Translations under genes and position numbers: made by a program
The notes under the pieces: model-generated
Databases searched by the model: none
Seen by the model: the letters and a program-made list of their open reading frames with translations, nothing else
What the model was told of the DNA's origin: nothing
Shown here: piece after piece, positions 22,937-33,414 of the stretch
Layout: every line of letters starts with the position of its first letter
Numbering within the stretch: the stretch's first letter is position 1
Assembly: GCA_951217055.1 (NCBI GenBank)
Contig: OX578281.1
Coordinates: 13,672,447 to 13,736,446 of the forward strand
Origin: Gerris lacustris
Lineage: Eukaryota; Arthropoda; Insecta; Hemiptera; Gerridae
Length of the DNA: 64,000 bases
Reading direction: 5' to 3'

Positions 22937-23083
22937 TAATCTGCCAATTAGAGTGGGAAGTATCATCTACCATCCGAATTTCATACTTTAGATCACAAAA
23001 AGTGAGTGACAGACACGGTACCAAAAATTTACACTAATGTCTGAAGCGAATTTTTGTCTTGGAATTTTTGAGATCGAAGGAAT
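22937..23083 (+). mobile_element. Family B repeat, 5' part (split)
   Basis: Head CTGCCAATTAGAGTGGGAAG through GACAGACACGGTACCAAAAA to GAGATCGAAGG. It continues at 23812-23870 (TTCGTTCTTTAGAACGATCA). Family A (23089-23811) is inserted between, giving a relative age: B is older than A here. Confidence 0.7.
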
Positions 23084-23088
23084 AATAA

Positions 23089-23811
23089 ACAGGTCAAGTG
23101 TGTGCTGATCAGCACACAGCGAGGGTCCGTAGGCCACACTGTATAGTTTAGTATAGGGTACTACTTAATGGTGTTTTTTAAAATGCTAAAAAGCTTACTT
23201 TGAACTATCCTATGGGGCTGATATTCTCAAAACACATAAACAAACTTCCGATAAAGTATTTTTTTGTCACTGAACCGGACTACAACCATATAAATACGTC
23301 GAAAAGACCATAATTATAAAAAACCGTATTTTCTCAATAAAAAATAAAATAATATTTATTTCGAAATTTCCAAAAAGTGGTATCTTAACTTTTGGTCGAA
23401 GAATGTTCAGGAATTTTTTCAGATTTTTTGCACTTCACATAAGCGAGATAAAGGGGGGGGGGACACGTTTCACACCCGCTTCAAACTCACCTACGCTCGC
23501 CCTATCAAAGGTATAACCAAAGAATTATATATTTTTGTAATCAGCTCGACGTACCCTTTCATATGATACCCCTCACGGTGTCGAAAAAGAAATTAAAATT
23601 TTTAACCCTTAAGTTTTTTTACCCTAATTTTTTTGAAAAATATTTTTTTCAAGTCGCTATATTTTTAAAATATGTGGGTAGGTACAAGACACATACATGC
23701 CAAATTTCAAAGTGATCGAACGAAAGGTGTAGCCGTGAGAGCATGCGACAGGACGGACGGACAGACACACGCAGGAAAATATAAGGGTCCTTGGTTTTGC
23801 CTACGGACCCT
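23089..23811 (+). mobile_element. Family A dispersed repeat, copy 1
   Basis: Starts ACAGGTCAAGTGTGTGCTG and ends GCCTACGGACCCT; subterminal GGGTCCGTAGGC is inverted between the two ends. Contains a C-run region near 23450 and a GGACGGACGGACAGACACAC tract. Copies at 35195-35922 (minus) and 63380-64000 (cut). The frames 23649-23890 are not proteins. Confidence 0.8.
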
Positions 23812-23870
23812 AAAAATGTTTCGTTCTTTAGAACGATCACATAGCTTCCGTTACCTCCGATATGCTAGGA
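23812..23870 (+). mobile_element. Family B repeat, 3' part (split)
   Basis: The tail of the family B copy interrupted by family A: GAACGATCACATAGCTTCCG. Confidence 0.7.
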
Positions 23871-24268
23871 TGAAATTATATTTCATATAGATTTGTAGGT
23901 ATTTTAAATTTTTACAGAGCTTTTATGTGATTTTTACAATAGAATTCGTACAATTCTGTAAAATGGTAAAACCACTGAATTATAGTATTCAACTTTTCTA
24001 CCTGTGCCTTTCTTTACATGCAAATTAAATTTTTCTTTCCCTCTTCCTGCTTACTTTCTATTTCCTTCAACGCATTTAATAAAATATCTCGGAGTCAAGT
24101 CACGTTTTATTTAATAAATTATGAAACTTTATCATGATATTAACGCAACCATAACCAGTTTGTCTTGAGCGTATTTTGCTTGTTGAAGCCGTCTTCTATA
24201 CAGCTTTTCGAGCAAGAAAAGAAATAATATACACAGTATCAATATTACTTCTAATAGTTCTTCGTTTT
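23871..24268. other. No recognisable gene
   Basis: AT-rich spacer sequence without a frame or family that could be identified. Confidence 0.4.
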
Positions 24269-24854
24269 ACTTTCTCATATAAAGAGAAAGTATTGTGATG
24301 GAGCGAAAATTAGATTTTGAAATTTTGATGGATTTACACGTTTTGAGGTCCCCTGAGTCCAAAAAATTGGTTTTTAAAAAATGTCTTTTACAGACGCCTG
24401 GAGCCTAAACTACTGGGCCGATTTCGACAAAATTTGGCGTACATGTTCAGAAAAATCATCATACTCCGATGCCAAATCGAGAAATGAATTATAGCTCCAA
24501 ATTTGGTGGCGCTAACCCCTAAAAACTCAAAAAAAAACATTAAAAAAAATTATTTCTCGAAAACGGTTCCGACGAGTTTGATAACAATTCAAAAATGTAG
24601 TCCATTTAAATACAAATCAACGATATAAGCCGTTTTCCCGGGAAAAATCTAGTTCATCAGAAAATAGCTTAAAACGCGGACGGAGAGAGCCAGGGTTCGA
24701 TTCACCGCCGAGGAGAAGTTAATTTTATGATAAATTTCTATGAAATGTACAATAATAATTAAATGTAGGTACATACGAAAACTTATAAATGGAAAACACT
24801 GGGCTAAGTAATTATGAATTCTTATATGAGAAAGTTTCTGTTGTCTCGGACCGA
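24269..24854 (-). mobile_element. Family F repeat with terminal hairpin
   Basis: Minus strand begins TCGGTCCGAGACAACAG and ends in the hairpin ACTTTCTC-TTTATAT-GAGAAAGT; ACTTTCTCATATA is inverted near both ends. It contains a tRNA-like B box (GGGTTCGATTCACCGCC near 24695). The second copy, 37298-37922, has a visible empty site in the other arm; a fragment is at 49858-49905. Class unresolved. Confidence 0.7.
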
Positions 24855-25475
24855 TTTTTTTTATTTAAAAGTGTGTAAAACACGTCTATGTACACTTTGC
24901 TTTCGATTTTAAACTAAATCTGATAATATTTCAAATATCTCGGATACAAATACAAAAAAAAATTAGAAGTCCACTGAAATTTTATTAGGGTTTTGTAGGT
25001 TATTCTCGAAACCCTTGTGCCGAGAGTAATGTGTCTGTCCGTTCCGTTTTGGTTCATACCTCACGAACCGTTTAAGCTAGAGAGTTGAAATTTAAAACAC
25101 TAGTGCAATTTGTTTACCCACACACATAGAAATAATACGGAGAAGCTAAAAATTTAAATTACAAATTGTGTAGCCTATTGCAGTGTGCAAAAACATGGTA
25201 TTACGTATTACGGTATTTAATGTGTTTTGCCAGCCAAGCAAGAATGGCGGTATGAGAGCACGCTCGTCTCTGATAAGTCCTATATCTGATCTTCTTGATC
25301 TAGTATAGGTCCAGAGTTTGGTGGGCATCGTCGGGCCCCTGATGAGTCGGACGCGACGAAACGATGCAGGACATGGCGTAATGCCGAGCCAACATCTTAA
25401 TGACGTTATGTCTGATGTTGGAACAGTTCCTATGTGTCACCTTGCGTGGCACATCCCTTGGTATCTCTCGCAAAT

Positions 25476-25479
<4 letters not shown>
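24855..25479. other. No recognisable gene
   Basis: Intermediate-complexity DNA (for example TGATGAGTCGGACGCGACG near 25340) without an identifiable coding unit. The frame from 25318 runs straight into an (AT)n tract. Confidence 0.4.

Positions 25480-25552
<73 letters not shown>
25480..25552. repeat. (AT)n microsatellite
   Basis: Pure AT dinucleotide run; it creates spurious YIYI frames. Confidence 0.95.
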
Positions 25553-25554
<2 letters not shown>

Positions 25555-26834
25555 CTTTTTTTAAGTCCAAATATACCAAAAAAAAAAATCCCCCCCCCCC
25601 TAAACCACCCTATAACGGCTAATCCTAAAATTTTGAAATAAATCATACTAATGCCTTATGATAGGCCAATGAAAATTTCTGGAAAAAAATGAATTACACT
25701 TTATCGTTATTACCGATAAAAAAAAACCTTGTGACCCCCCGGGGGATCGAACCAGGGATCCCTTACTCCGGTCTTTTTTTACTTTTTGAATAGAAAAAGT
25801 ATTTTTGGTTTTGTTTTTTGGGGCCTTTAATCTAATTTTTTTTTAACTTTCATATAGGGCGGAGTGGAAAACTAAAAAAGTTATTTCATCATAACATAAC
25901 GTATATGCTTAATATCTTGCGAAACTCTAAAATTATTTGGATACACTCTGTGACTTTTTTGAGGTATTATGATTACTTACGATAATCAATTAGTATGCAA
26001 TTCAAATTTTAATTTTAACGAATTTTTGCAATTCTGAGAAATATATAACATACTTTCTTGCCTTTTCCATAACAAGGAAGAAAGTAGTTAAATTCCTAAT
26101 TATCATAAGAGGCTTTATATTATTAATATTATCTACAATTTAAGTAAACTAATCAAATTTTTCATTAAGAAGCTGAATATGTTGGTAGGAAGAGTCAGAG
26201 ACTAGATAAAGAGCTAAGATCAGAGAGTTAATGGGAATTTAAAGGATCGAAGAGACGAGGGAAGTAAAGTTGTTGAGGTGCCCAACCTGTCTAACCTTGC
26301 TCTAGGGAAACATTTCCAACTTCTCAAGACCAAATTTTCATTTATTTAACCTCAAGGTTCAAGTAGAGAATTAGACAGATTCATTAACAGTTTCAAATTA
26401 GTATGGCTTGCTTTGGATAACTATGTTTAATATTTACCTTCAAATATCAAGTCAATAAGTCAAGTAAAGTAATTCCTTCAAAATACCATGATTAAAGTCA
26501 AGTAGTTCCCCTAATCTTGAGCAATAAGGATTAAAGAAGATATAACCTTCCTTGGAAGGTACAAATATTTAAAGTATACATGTAATAGAAGTAACCTTAT
26601 CTGAAGTATAAAATTTTCACGCTGTGTAGATGAGTTTGAAGGTAGAAGTTGCCTCCTTTTAAAAATGAAAGTACTTCAATTAAGTACAAACTACTGAAGC
26701 TCCCTGATTTTATTTTAATTTAACCAATTTGTGGATTAATTTGAGACCAATGAACATAAATTGCTATATTACAAGCCTATTATGGAGATTCGGGTTGAAA
26801 CTTAAAACCTAAGATAAATAGTTCAATGTTTAAA
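25553..26834. other. No certain gene; may hold eroded upstream PLE sequence
   Basis: AT-rich, with frequent stops in all frames. Because a PLE GIY-YIG relic starts at 26835 on the plus strand, the reverse-transcriptase part would be expected here, but no motif could be read with confidence. Confidence 0.3.
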
Positions 26835-27185
26835 AATTTAAAAGATAAATTAAGCACAGAGGAAAAAATAAGTGTTGTTTACGCAGTTCCATGCTTAGAT
26901 TGTCCAGCAAGCAAAATACGTAGGAGAAACCAACACAACATGGAAGAATTCATGACAAAAGCATGAAGAAACAGTAAGGTTAAAGAACAATAATACAGCA
27001 CTTGCTGAGCATGTGCAGCAAACTTAATAATAACATAAGACAAACACCTAAACTTCAATACCACTAAGATATAGAGAAATGAAACAAATAACAGAAAAAG
27101 ATTGACTTTAGAAGCCATTCATATATCAAAACAATAAATAGTATTAACTACAAAAAAGGATGTAAAGACATGAACAAAATATATG
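26835..27185 (+). pseudogene. Dead Penelope-like element, GIY-YIG endonuclease region
   Basis: Reading NLKDKLSTEEKISVVYAVPC then LDCPA, one frameshift at about 26923 leads into KYVGETNTTWKNS, a stop, then QKHEETVRLKNNNTALAEHV. This is the order seen in PLE C-terminal domains: an LR/LKD box, VYxxxCxxC, YVGET (the YIG half of GIY-YIG), a charged helix and an NNNTALAEH segment. After further frame breaks a KRLTLEAIHI stretch matches the family's (K)RRILESFNIF. Several stops and shifts make it non-functional. It is much more decayed than the copies at 56902-58266 and belongs to a different PLE lineage. In life the protein would be a chromatin-acting endonuclease/reverse transcriptase of a retroelement. 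Confidence 0.75.
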
Positions 27186-27741
27186 CAGGAGTTTAGTAAA
27201 TAGAAATTTCATAAGTATAATTTTTAATAAAAGAGTAAGTAAAGGTCAATTTAGATAATTAAACTGATGAGTAAATGGGGTTGTTAAAGTGCAATGCAGT
27301 TAGTTACCATTAGTCCAATAAATCTTGGTTTTATAGAATTGTTATCCTAAATGCAGGAGTTTTTAAAATGTAATACTAGAGCAGTGATAGAGTTTTTTAA
27401 TTTATTCTTTTTAATCCAATTAGCGTAATTTTTATTGTTATAAGTTAAGTTTTAAAAAGTTATTAATAAATAGGAATATGGATTTTTTTACAAGTATATA
27501 ATAATAAAATTAAATTAATAAGAATGTAAAGTAATATATACATGGTTTTAAAATATTTATAGTTAAACTAAGTTTTGCAACTATATTTTCAGGTTTTGGA
27601 TTTGGGGTATTTTCCAACTTATAGAATTGACATTAAGTAGCTTACAAGCACTTAAAAAGAACGACGGTTTGACGATTTTGATGTAATAACAATAATAGTC
27701 CACAGGCCACCATAAGAAGTGAGTCGCTGATTGATAAAGTT
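27186..27741. other. Probable 3' remnant of the PLE, AT-rich
   Basis: No coding signal; likely the untranslated tail following the GIY-YIG relic, judged by position alone. Confidence 0.3.
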
Positions 27742-28160
27742 TTCTTACCTTATGGAATCGCTTATTTATGCCTTGAGATAGATAAAGATGAGATAGATGA
27801 GATAGATAAAGTTTTGATTTTCACAGGATCGTTTAATTAAATTATTTAAAAAACAGTGGTAAAGGTGGCCACCGATATGAGTGGGCCGTTTTCTTTTTAA
27901 CGTCCCCGCAAAGCGATATGTTTAGGGCGGTGGACACCCCAAACGGCCCACTCTTATCGGTGGCCACCTTTACCACTGTTTTGTAAATAATTTAATTAAA
28001 CGATCCTGTGAAAATCAAAACTTTATCTATCTCTTTTCAATGTTCCCGCAGAAGGGCAAGTTTGGCATGTCAACAAAAAAGAAATGGCCCAGCGCCCAGT
28101 TGCCATATACCCAATTCATCGGTGGACAAGGCATAAATAAGCGATTCCATAAGGTAAGAA
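27742..28160. repeat. Small palindrome flanking the assembly gap
   Basis: Arms 27799-27892 and 27941-28033 are inverse copies (GGTAAAGGTGGCCACCGATA is a landmark) around a spacer of about 48 bp. The relation continues outward: 27742-27774 is the inverse of 28128-28160, but the left arm has lost about 70 bp of the exon-like segment. The right arm runs into the N gap, which may reflect assembly trouble caused by the palindrome. Confidence 0.9.
28052..28153 (+). CDS. Exon-like 34-codon segment, unknown protein
   Basis: A polypyrimidine tract (TTTATCTATCTCTTTTC) and TTCCCGCAG precede 102 nt of open frame, which ends at AAG with GTAAGA following, a good donor site; the phase is 0 at both ends. 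The encoded peptide includes KKKWPSAQLPYTQFIGGQG and is GC-richer and less repetitive than its surroundings. I do not recognise the protein. A truncated inverse copy is at 27742-27774, retaining only the last about 23 coding bases plus the donor. It could be an internal exon of a host gene extending into the gap, or an exon captured by a transposon. Confidence 0.4.
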
Positions 28161-28161
28161 A

Positions 28162-28361
28162 NNNNNNNNNNNNNNNNNNNNNNNNNNNNNNNNNNNNNNN
28201 NNNNNNNNNNNNNNNNNNNNNNNNNNNNNNNNNNNNNNNNNNNNNNNNNNNNNNNNNNNNNNNNNNNNNNNNNNNNNNNNNNNNNNNNNNNNNNNNNNNN
28301 NNNNNNNNNNNNNNNNNNNNNNNNNNNNNNNNNNNNNNNNNNNNNNNNNNNNNNNNNNNNN
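28162..28361. other. Assembly gap, 200 N
   Basis: Exactly 200 N. This round number is typical of a scaffolder placeholder rather than a measured gap. The right arm of the giant inverted duplication starts at its first base after the gap. Confidence 0.99.
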
Positions 28362-28769
28362 GGGAGAAAAAGTTATGATTTTGAATTAGTTTAGAGGGAC
28401 TAAAACAGGTATTTTCATCCCTGAGCTCAAAAAGTAGGGAGAAAAAGTAAAAGTAGGGCAAACAAGTACAGATTGCAACTTAATTATTTTATAAATAGTA
28501 GAAAATAAATGGCTAATGTAATGACGTTGTTGAAATCAGGTTGGCGGCACTGCGCTTTTTTGACCATGTTTATCTTTGTTTTTAACCTGCATCTAAATAA
28601 CCTTCTATTTGAGTTTAATTCCAATTCTTATTTGTTTTTAATATTGAATCTCTTATATCTGCTATTAAAAGTGCTAATAATTATTGTTATTTAATAAAAT
28701 AATAAATAATAACTGTGCAATGGACGAAAATGTGTATTTTCTTCCTACTGGAGATAAAATATTGTATGT

Positions 28770-28987
28770 ACCTCGTGAGTAAAGTGCCATTATTCCCCTC
28801 GCGATAATTATCTCCCTCAGCTGCGCCTCGAGAGCTAATTAGAGTTATTCCCTCGGCTGCGCCTCGGAAATTAAAGAGTCTAATTCCCTCGGCTTCGCCT
28901 CGGGATTTAGGGACCATGGTTCCTTCGGCTTCGCCTCAAGAACCAACTTTTTCGCTCAGGGAATAATGGCTTACTTTACTCCCTAGG
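28770..28987. mobile_element. TIR MITE with GAGTAAAGT ends, right arm
   Basis: Mirror of 20779-21062. It lacks the expanded TAATAACTC tract of the left copy and is therefore about 65 bp shorter. Inner units read TTCCCTCGGCTTCGCCTCGG. Confidence 0.7.
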
Positions 28988-29925
28988 TGCATAAATAACT
29001 ATTGTTTGCCGAAACAATCACATAGCTTCCTTTACCTTCGATAAAATCAGAAGCAAAAAGGTGGGAAAATATTAAATAAAATATCCAGTTATGAGTTGTA
29101 AAAGCAACACTAATTACTATTTACGATGATGGTAGACTATTTTATGATGAACCTGGGTTAGCTTAAATATCCATTATTGTTCTAACTACATTGATTTTTA
29201 ATGTCAAAACTTTAATTTATGATGCCAATAAATGAAGCTAACCTTAACCTAACCCTTATCTAATTTTTAAAACGATATGAAAAATCGCATGATTTGCAAA
29301 TAAAAAAGACAATTTTAATATTTATTTTTTTATGTTATAAAACAATGTCAGGCTATGATAAAATAAATTTATATTTATTAAACCATATTTTTATTAAAAA
29401 AAAAAAAAAAAAAAAAAAATTAAATATAAAAGATCAATAAAGATATTTATTAATCTCTATTAATTTTTATTCTTAATAAAAGATTTTAATTCTTATAAAA
29501 GATTTTATTAAAAATGATGCCATATTATGAAATAAATTCTTCATCTAGAAGCTTGTTTTTACTTATATTTTATAATGTCTGTTGTTAATTAAGCTACCTT
29601 AAAAAGTAAAAAACTGATAAAAAAAACTCATGAAAAATCTAAATTTATAGATTGACTTTTATATCAAAATCATTTTAAAAATTTCATGACTTTATTAATG
29701 AAAAAATGTATTTCTTCAACAGCTGTTAGATATTAATCTGATAATAACAACTCATCAAGAAGTTATTAATTTGCTAATATGCAGTTATTATATATATATA
29801 TAAATTTGATATATATATCAAATTTGACTTTTATTAAAAAAAGTAATTTGGAATTATAATTATTATTAACTACGGGAAACAGACAGAGAAAAATACACTC
29901 CAGCGCCGGGATTTGAACCACGGGC

Positions 29926-29928
<3 letters not shown>

Positions 29929-30005
<77 letters not shown>

Positions 30006-30008
30006 TTT

Positions 30009-30085
<77 letters not shown>
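29929..30085. repeat. Double (AT)n microsatellite
   Basis: Two AT runs split by a short GTTGTTGTTTTTCC interruption. The left arm has only about 10 bp of AT at this point (19102-19112), so this expansion happened in one arm. Confidence 0.95.
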
Positions 30086-30088
<3 letters not shown>

Positions 30089-30255
30089 TTTCTAATTGAT
30101 TGTACTAGGTACAGGTACTAATTGGGTACTTTATAATTATAAGCGTTATTTCTCGGTCTAGTTCTATGTCATTAATGTTGACTTCTAAGACTTATGTGGA
30201 AAATTGAAAGCTTAAATTCGGGACAAGGTATCATTAACGTCAGAGAAACTCATTC

Positions 30256-30328
30256 TCCTGCGTAGCTTAGTTGGTAGAGCGCTATACTGGAAATATAGAG
30301 GTCCGTGGTTCAAATCCCGGCGCTGGAG
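30256..30328 (+). tRNA. tRNA-like sequence, pseudo (anticodon position GGA)
   Basis: 73 nt: acceptor TCCTGCG/CGCTGGA with one mismatch, D arm GCTTAGTTGGTAGAGC, anticodon arm CTATA-CTGGAAA-TATAG (position 33 is T), a 5-nt variable loop and B box GGTTCAAATCC. The T stem has two mismatches. Anticodon GGA would read Ser, but Ser tRNAs have a long variable arm, which is missing here. So this is probably a tRNA-derived repeat rather than a working gene, although Pol III boxes A and B are both intact. Confidence 0.5.
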
Positions 30329-30929
30329 TGTATTTTTCTCTGTCTGTTTCCCGTAGTTAATAATAATTACAATTTGATTTAAATTAAAATTTAATCTTTC
30401 TGTAGTATGAATACTACCAAAATCGTAAAATATGAAAAGTAATTTCGTTAAAAATCAAAAATAATCGATGTATATAAAAAATTGTTTCGTGAGTTTTGGA
30501 AATATTAGTTAGCGGATATCGAAAGCTATATTTTATTTTTTTTTTTTGTTCAGAATTTTTCTTTCCAACGATAAAAATGACTTAAATTATGTATTGCGGG
30601 TACTTTTATTTTTTGATTGAACGACATTTGAGAAGGAAATTGCCAGGCATTATCTTGAGTTTGATGGTTTTCATAGTTTACAAGGGTCGCGTGAAAGGGG
30701 GTTGTTTTTCCTATTTTTCCGATCCAGAATAACCGGTGTAACCGATCCCATGCCCCATTATATGTTGGTCCTATAATTACTTCAAGTAACGAGGGGTCTG
30801 ACCCTTTACATATTACAAGACTTTTATTAACCTCAAAAAGATTTATGAAAATGACAATTTTTGTATACTAAATTTAATGCTGAACTCACTTTATCCTTCT
30901 TTATTATTATTATTTTTAATATTTTTTTG

Positions 30930-31196
30930 GTTCCAAGTTTACCGAAGGTAACGGAAGCTATGCGATCGTTCCAAAGAACGAAACATTTTTATGTGTATGA
31001 AAATTTTTTGATCCGTGTCTGTCTGTTGGTCAGTTTGCCTCACAATTTTTGCGAAACAAAATATCTTAAAAACACATGGTCCGATTTTAATGAAATTTGG
31101 ATGGTAGGTCATAAATTAAATAAATTTGACAATAATAGGCTAAAAATGCTTAAAATCATTAAAGAATACGAAGTAGGTACTGGCAGAGTATTTATT
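30930..31196 (-). mobile_element. Family B repeat, internally deleted
   Basis: Mirror of 17717-18258 but about 275 bp shorter: the segment around TATGTACATGTTTGAGCGCA is missing. It retains GTAACGGAAGCTATGCGATC and the GTCTGTCTGT tract. The frame 30861-31199 is incidental. Confidence 0.7.
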
Positions 31197-32020
31197 TAAT
31201 AGATCTTTTCTAGTAATTCTCTTAGAAAACTTGTCGTATGCTTAAAATAAAAATGCCTCCTTCTATATATAATATTATAATGTATACATATAAATTTCTA
31301 GAAACCTTAGCCAATCTTAAATGTTATGGTTTATACATTAACTGTAATAAATTATCATATAAAGCGCTAGGTTCTTTAGCTTTATAACATAATCGTAGAA
31401 ATAGGTTTAAAATATTGGTAAATTATAATCGAGCAATTATGCTAGCAAGAAACAAGCATGTTGTAAAAACACAGTGCTTAAATTTAAGGGTTTTTTTTTT
31501 TTTTTTTTTTTTTTTAACTTTATATTTGCTTCTACTTTTGTTACAGTTTTCATTCTTTTAACTTTCGTTACTCTCTATCATATTTTTTCTTACAAGTAAT
31601 TGTTGAAAGTGTTATGTTGCACTTTTTACGATGTTAGATTACATAAAAAGCTATAATACTTAAAGTTCATAGTGTAGTTAAGTTATCCTCAGTGAAAATT
31701 TTAGTTATAGTTCTTGTATATGTATACAATTTCTACTTAATTTGAGTAAATTTTCTTAAAATGGTTATGTGATATAATAGACTGACTGTGACATCGACAT
31801 GACTTGACTTACAGAAATACTCAAGTTTCTATTAATTTTCCTTTCTATTTGTAATATACTTTTCTTTATACGTTTTTATAATACATGTAAACTTGATTGA
31901 TACTACGGACATTAATGTTTATATTCTAATTCGAGGTCGAACCCATAGAAGAAATTTTGGACAATGATAGCTTTAAATTTCTAAATATAATTTGAGGGTG
32001 TTCCAACACTTGTTATTGTA

Positions 32021-33094
32021 ATAGTCAAGCAGATAGCGTGCAAAAAAGTGTCTGACTAACATAAAGCCAGAATTTTATGTATAAGTTAATCTTTTGGGGC
32101 CTTTTATAAGAATATGTGAGGAACCTAGTATCAAAGACGACATTTGACATTTTTTCCGAATTTCAGTTATCGATTGTTTCTTATAGATTTTTGGTTGCTG
32201 CATCAGATTCTGCTATCCATTTGCATCAAAAACGACCAGAAAAGGGGTAAAAATGCGAAAATAGTTGTAGTTTTGTTTCAATTACGGACAAGTCAACACA
32301 CGTTTTGCTTCAAAAGTGGACATAACCGAAACAGCCTATCAGGAGGCTGCATTTTACTAACTCGTTCCTATGATGCACTGCGGGCTTTAGCATCTGAGTA
32401 CCTACTCCAACGATTTTGTCATACATGTTTAGAAAAATGATACCCCGAGGGGAAATCGAGAAATAAATTTTAGCTCTAAATTTGGGGGCACTACCCCCTA
32501 AGAACTCTGAAAAACGTGAAAAAAAAAATATTTCTCCAATATTATTATTCTAACCATTATTTTCAACGTCATTTTGCTTCAAAAACGGACAAAACCTTGT
32601 TTTTGTTTCAAAAGCGGACAACTCCACTTTTTAACTCCATTTAGCAGCTAAAATATAAAGGATATTCACTTTTTCAGTACTTCTAACTAGTTTTGAGTCT
32701 ATTAAGAATCTACAGAAAAAAATCATTGCTCTAGCACTTGTAGAATTTGAGCTACAGTTTTTCGGCTCTCCTGTAAAATTTTGAAATGTGCTCTTGTCCG
32801 TCTTTGATACTAAGCTCCTCATGTGGTGGCTTAGTGCCATGTCCCGCTCATTTTAGCGAGCAATGTGATATTCATGGTCCTGAGTACAAAATTATTTATT
32901 AGACTAAAAGTCAAGTTGATGCGTTAGTACGTCAATAGGTTAGTTATTCAAATAGCTTATGGCCAAGCCTTGTCCCGCAGACGAACTTAGCTGACCACAT
33001 ATTTCTAAAAGGCACCGCAAAAGATTAACTCGTATACAAAATTCTAGCTTGATGTTAGTCAGATACTTTATCGCATACTACCTGCTGGACTATT
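32021..33094. mobile_element. Foldback element, family E, right arm, split by insertion
   Basis: Mirror of 12977-13533. Ends ATAGTCAAGCAGATAGCGTG and CCTGCTGGACTATTAT. A 703-bp element (32118-32820) sits in one of its arms. Confidence 0.85.
32118..32820. mobile_element. TIR element with 4-bp TSD, right-arm-only
   Basis: Ends share CTAGTATCAAAGACG / CTTAGTATCAAAGACG (inverted, preceded by GAGGA) and are flanked by ATGT at 32114-32117 and 32821-32824. The mirror position in the left arm (about 13432) shows the single ATGT. The interior repeats TTTTGCTTCAAAA.CGGACA motifs several times in both orientations and includes a piece resembling family F (about 32420-32525). No transposase. Superfamily not assigned. 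Confidence 0.8.
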
Positions 33095-33200
33095 ATAAAG
33101 ATTAATTTAGATAATTATATTAACGTAAGAACGTTGGAAGACATTTTAATTACCTCTCAATTAAAGTTAAAATTACTATCGTATATTTCGTCCAAGTAGC

Positions 33201-33328
33201 CAGGGTCGGACTGGGAAGAAATTTCGGCCCGGGAGTTTCACCATCAGACCAGCCTCAAGCCTTGAGTTAGCCAAGGGACCGGCCCACCGGGAAAACTCTC
33301 GAACTCCCGTATAGCCAGTCCGACCCTG
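33201..33328. mobile_element. hAT MITE CAGGGTCGGACTGG (128 bp), right-arm-only
   Basis: TIR CAGGGTCGGACTGG with the inverse CCAGTCCGACCCTG, flanked by the 8-bp direct repeat CAAGTAGC (33193-33200 and 33329-33336). The left arm (about 12050-12065) has the single, empty target. An 8-bp TSD fits hAT. Confidence 0.93.
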
Positions 33329-33414
33329 CAAGTAGCCAGAAAACTGTTTAAATTACTAAACCCGTTTATCACTATAGAGTCATGAAAAACTAAATGTAGA
33401 CGAGTATGTTGGGA

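Larger units (their letters stand above)
29860..30366. mobile_element. Foldback unit enclosing a tRNA-like sequence, right arm
   Basis: Mirror of 18822-19182. It is longer because of (AT)n expansions at 29929-29995 and 30012-30085, separated by GTTGTTGTTTTTCC, in the loop side of one TIR. Confidence 0.8.

Noticed and set aside
25318..25646. Frames rich in YIYIYI (also 29913-30095, 55545-55869, 59335-59517)
   Set aside because: Translations of (AT)n microsatellites.
25728..25765. tRNA-like B box (GGATCGAACCAGGGATCC)
   Set aside because: No A box or cloverleaf around it could be found.
28027..28461. Frames of 112 and 144 codons crossing the gap
   Set aside because: They run through 200 N and join unrelated sides; only 28052-28153 has exon-like features.
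30256..30328. Functional tRNA-Ser(GGA)
   Set aside because: No long variable arm, two T-stem mismatches and an acceptor mismatch; multiple partial copies within a foldback repeat.
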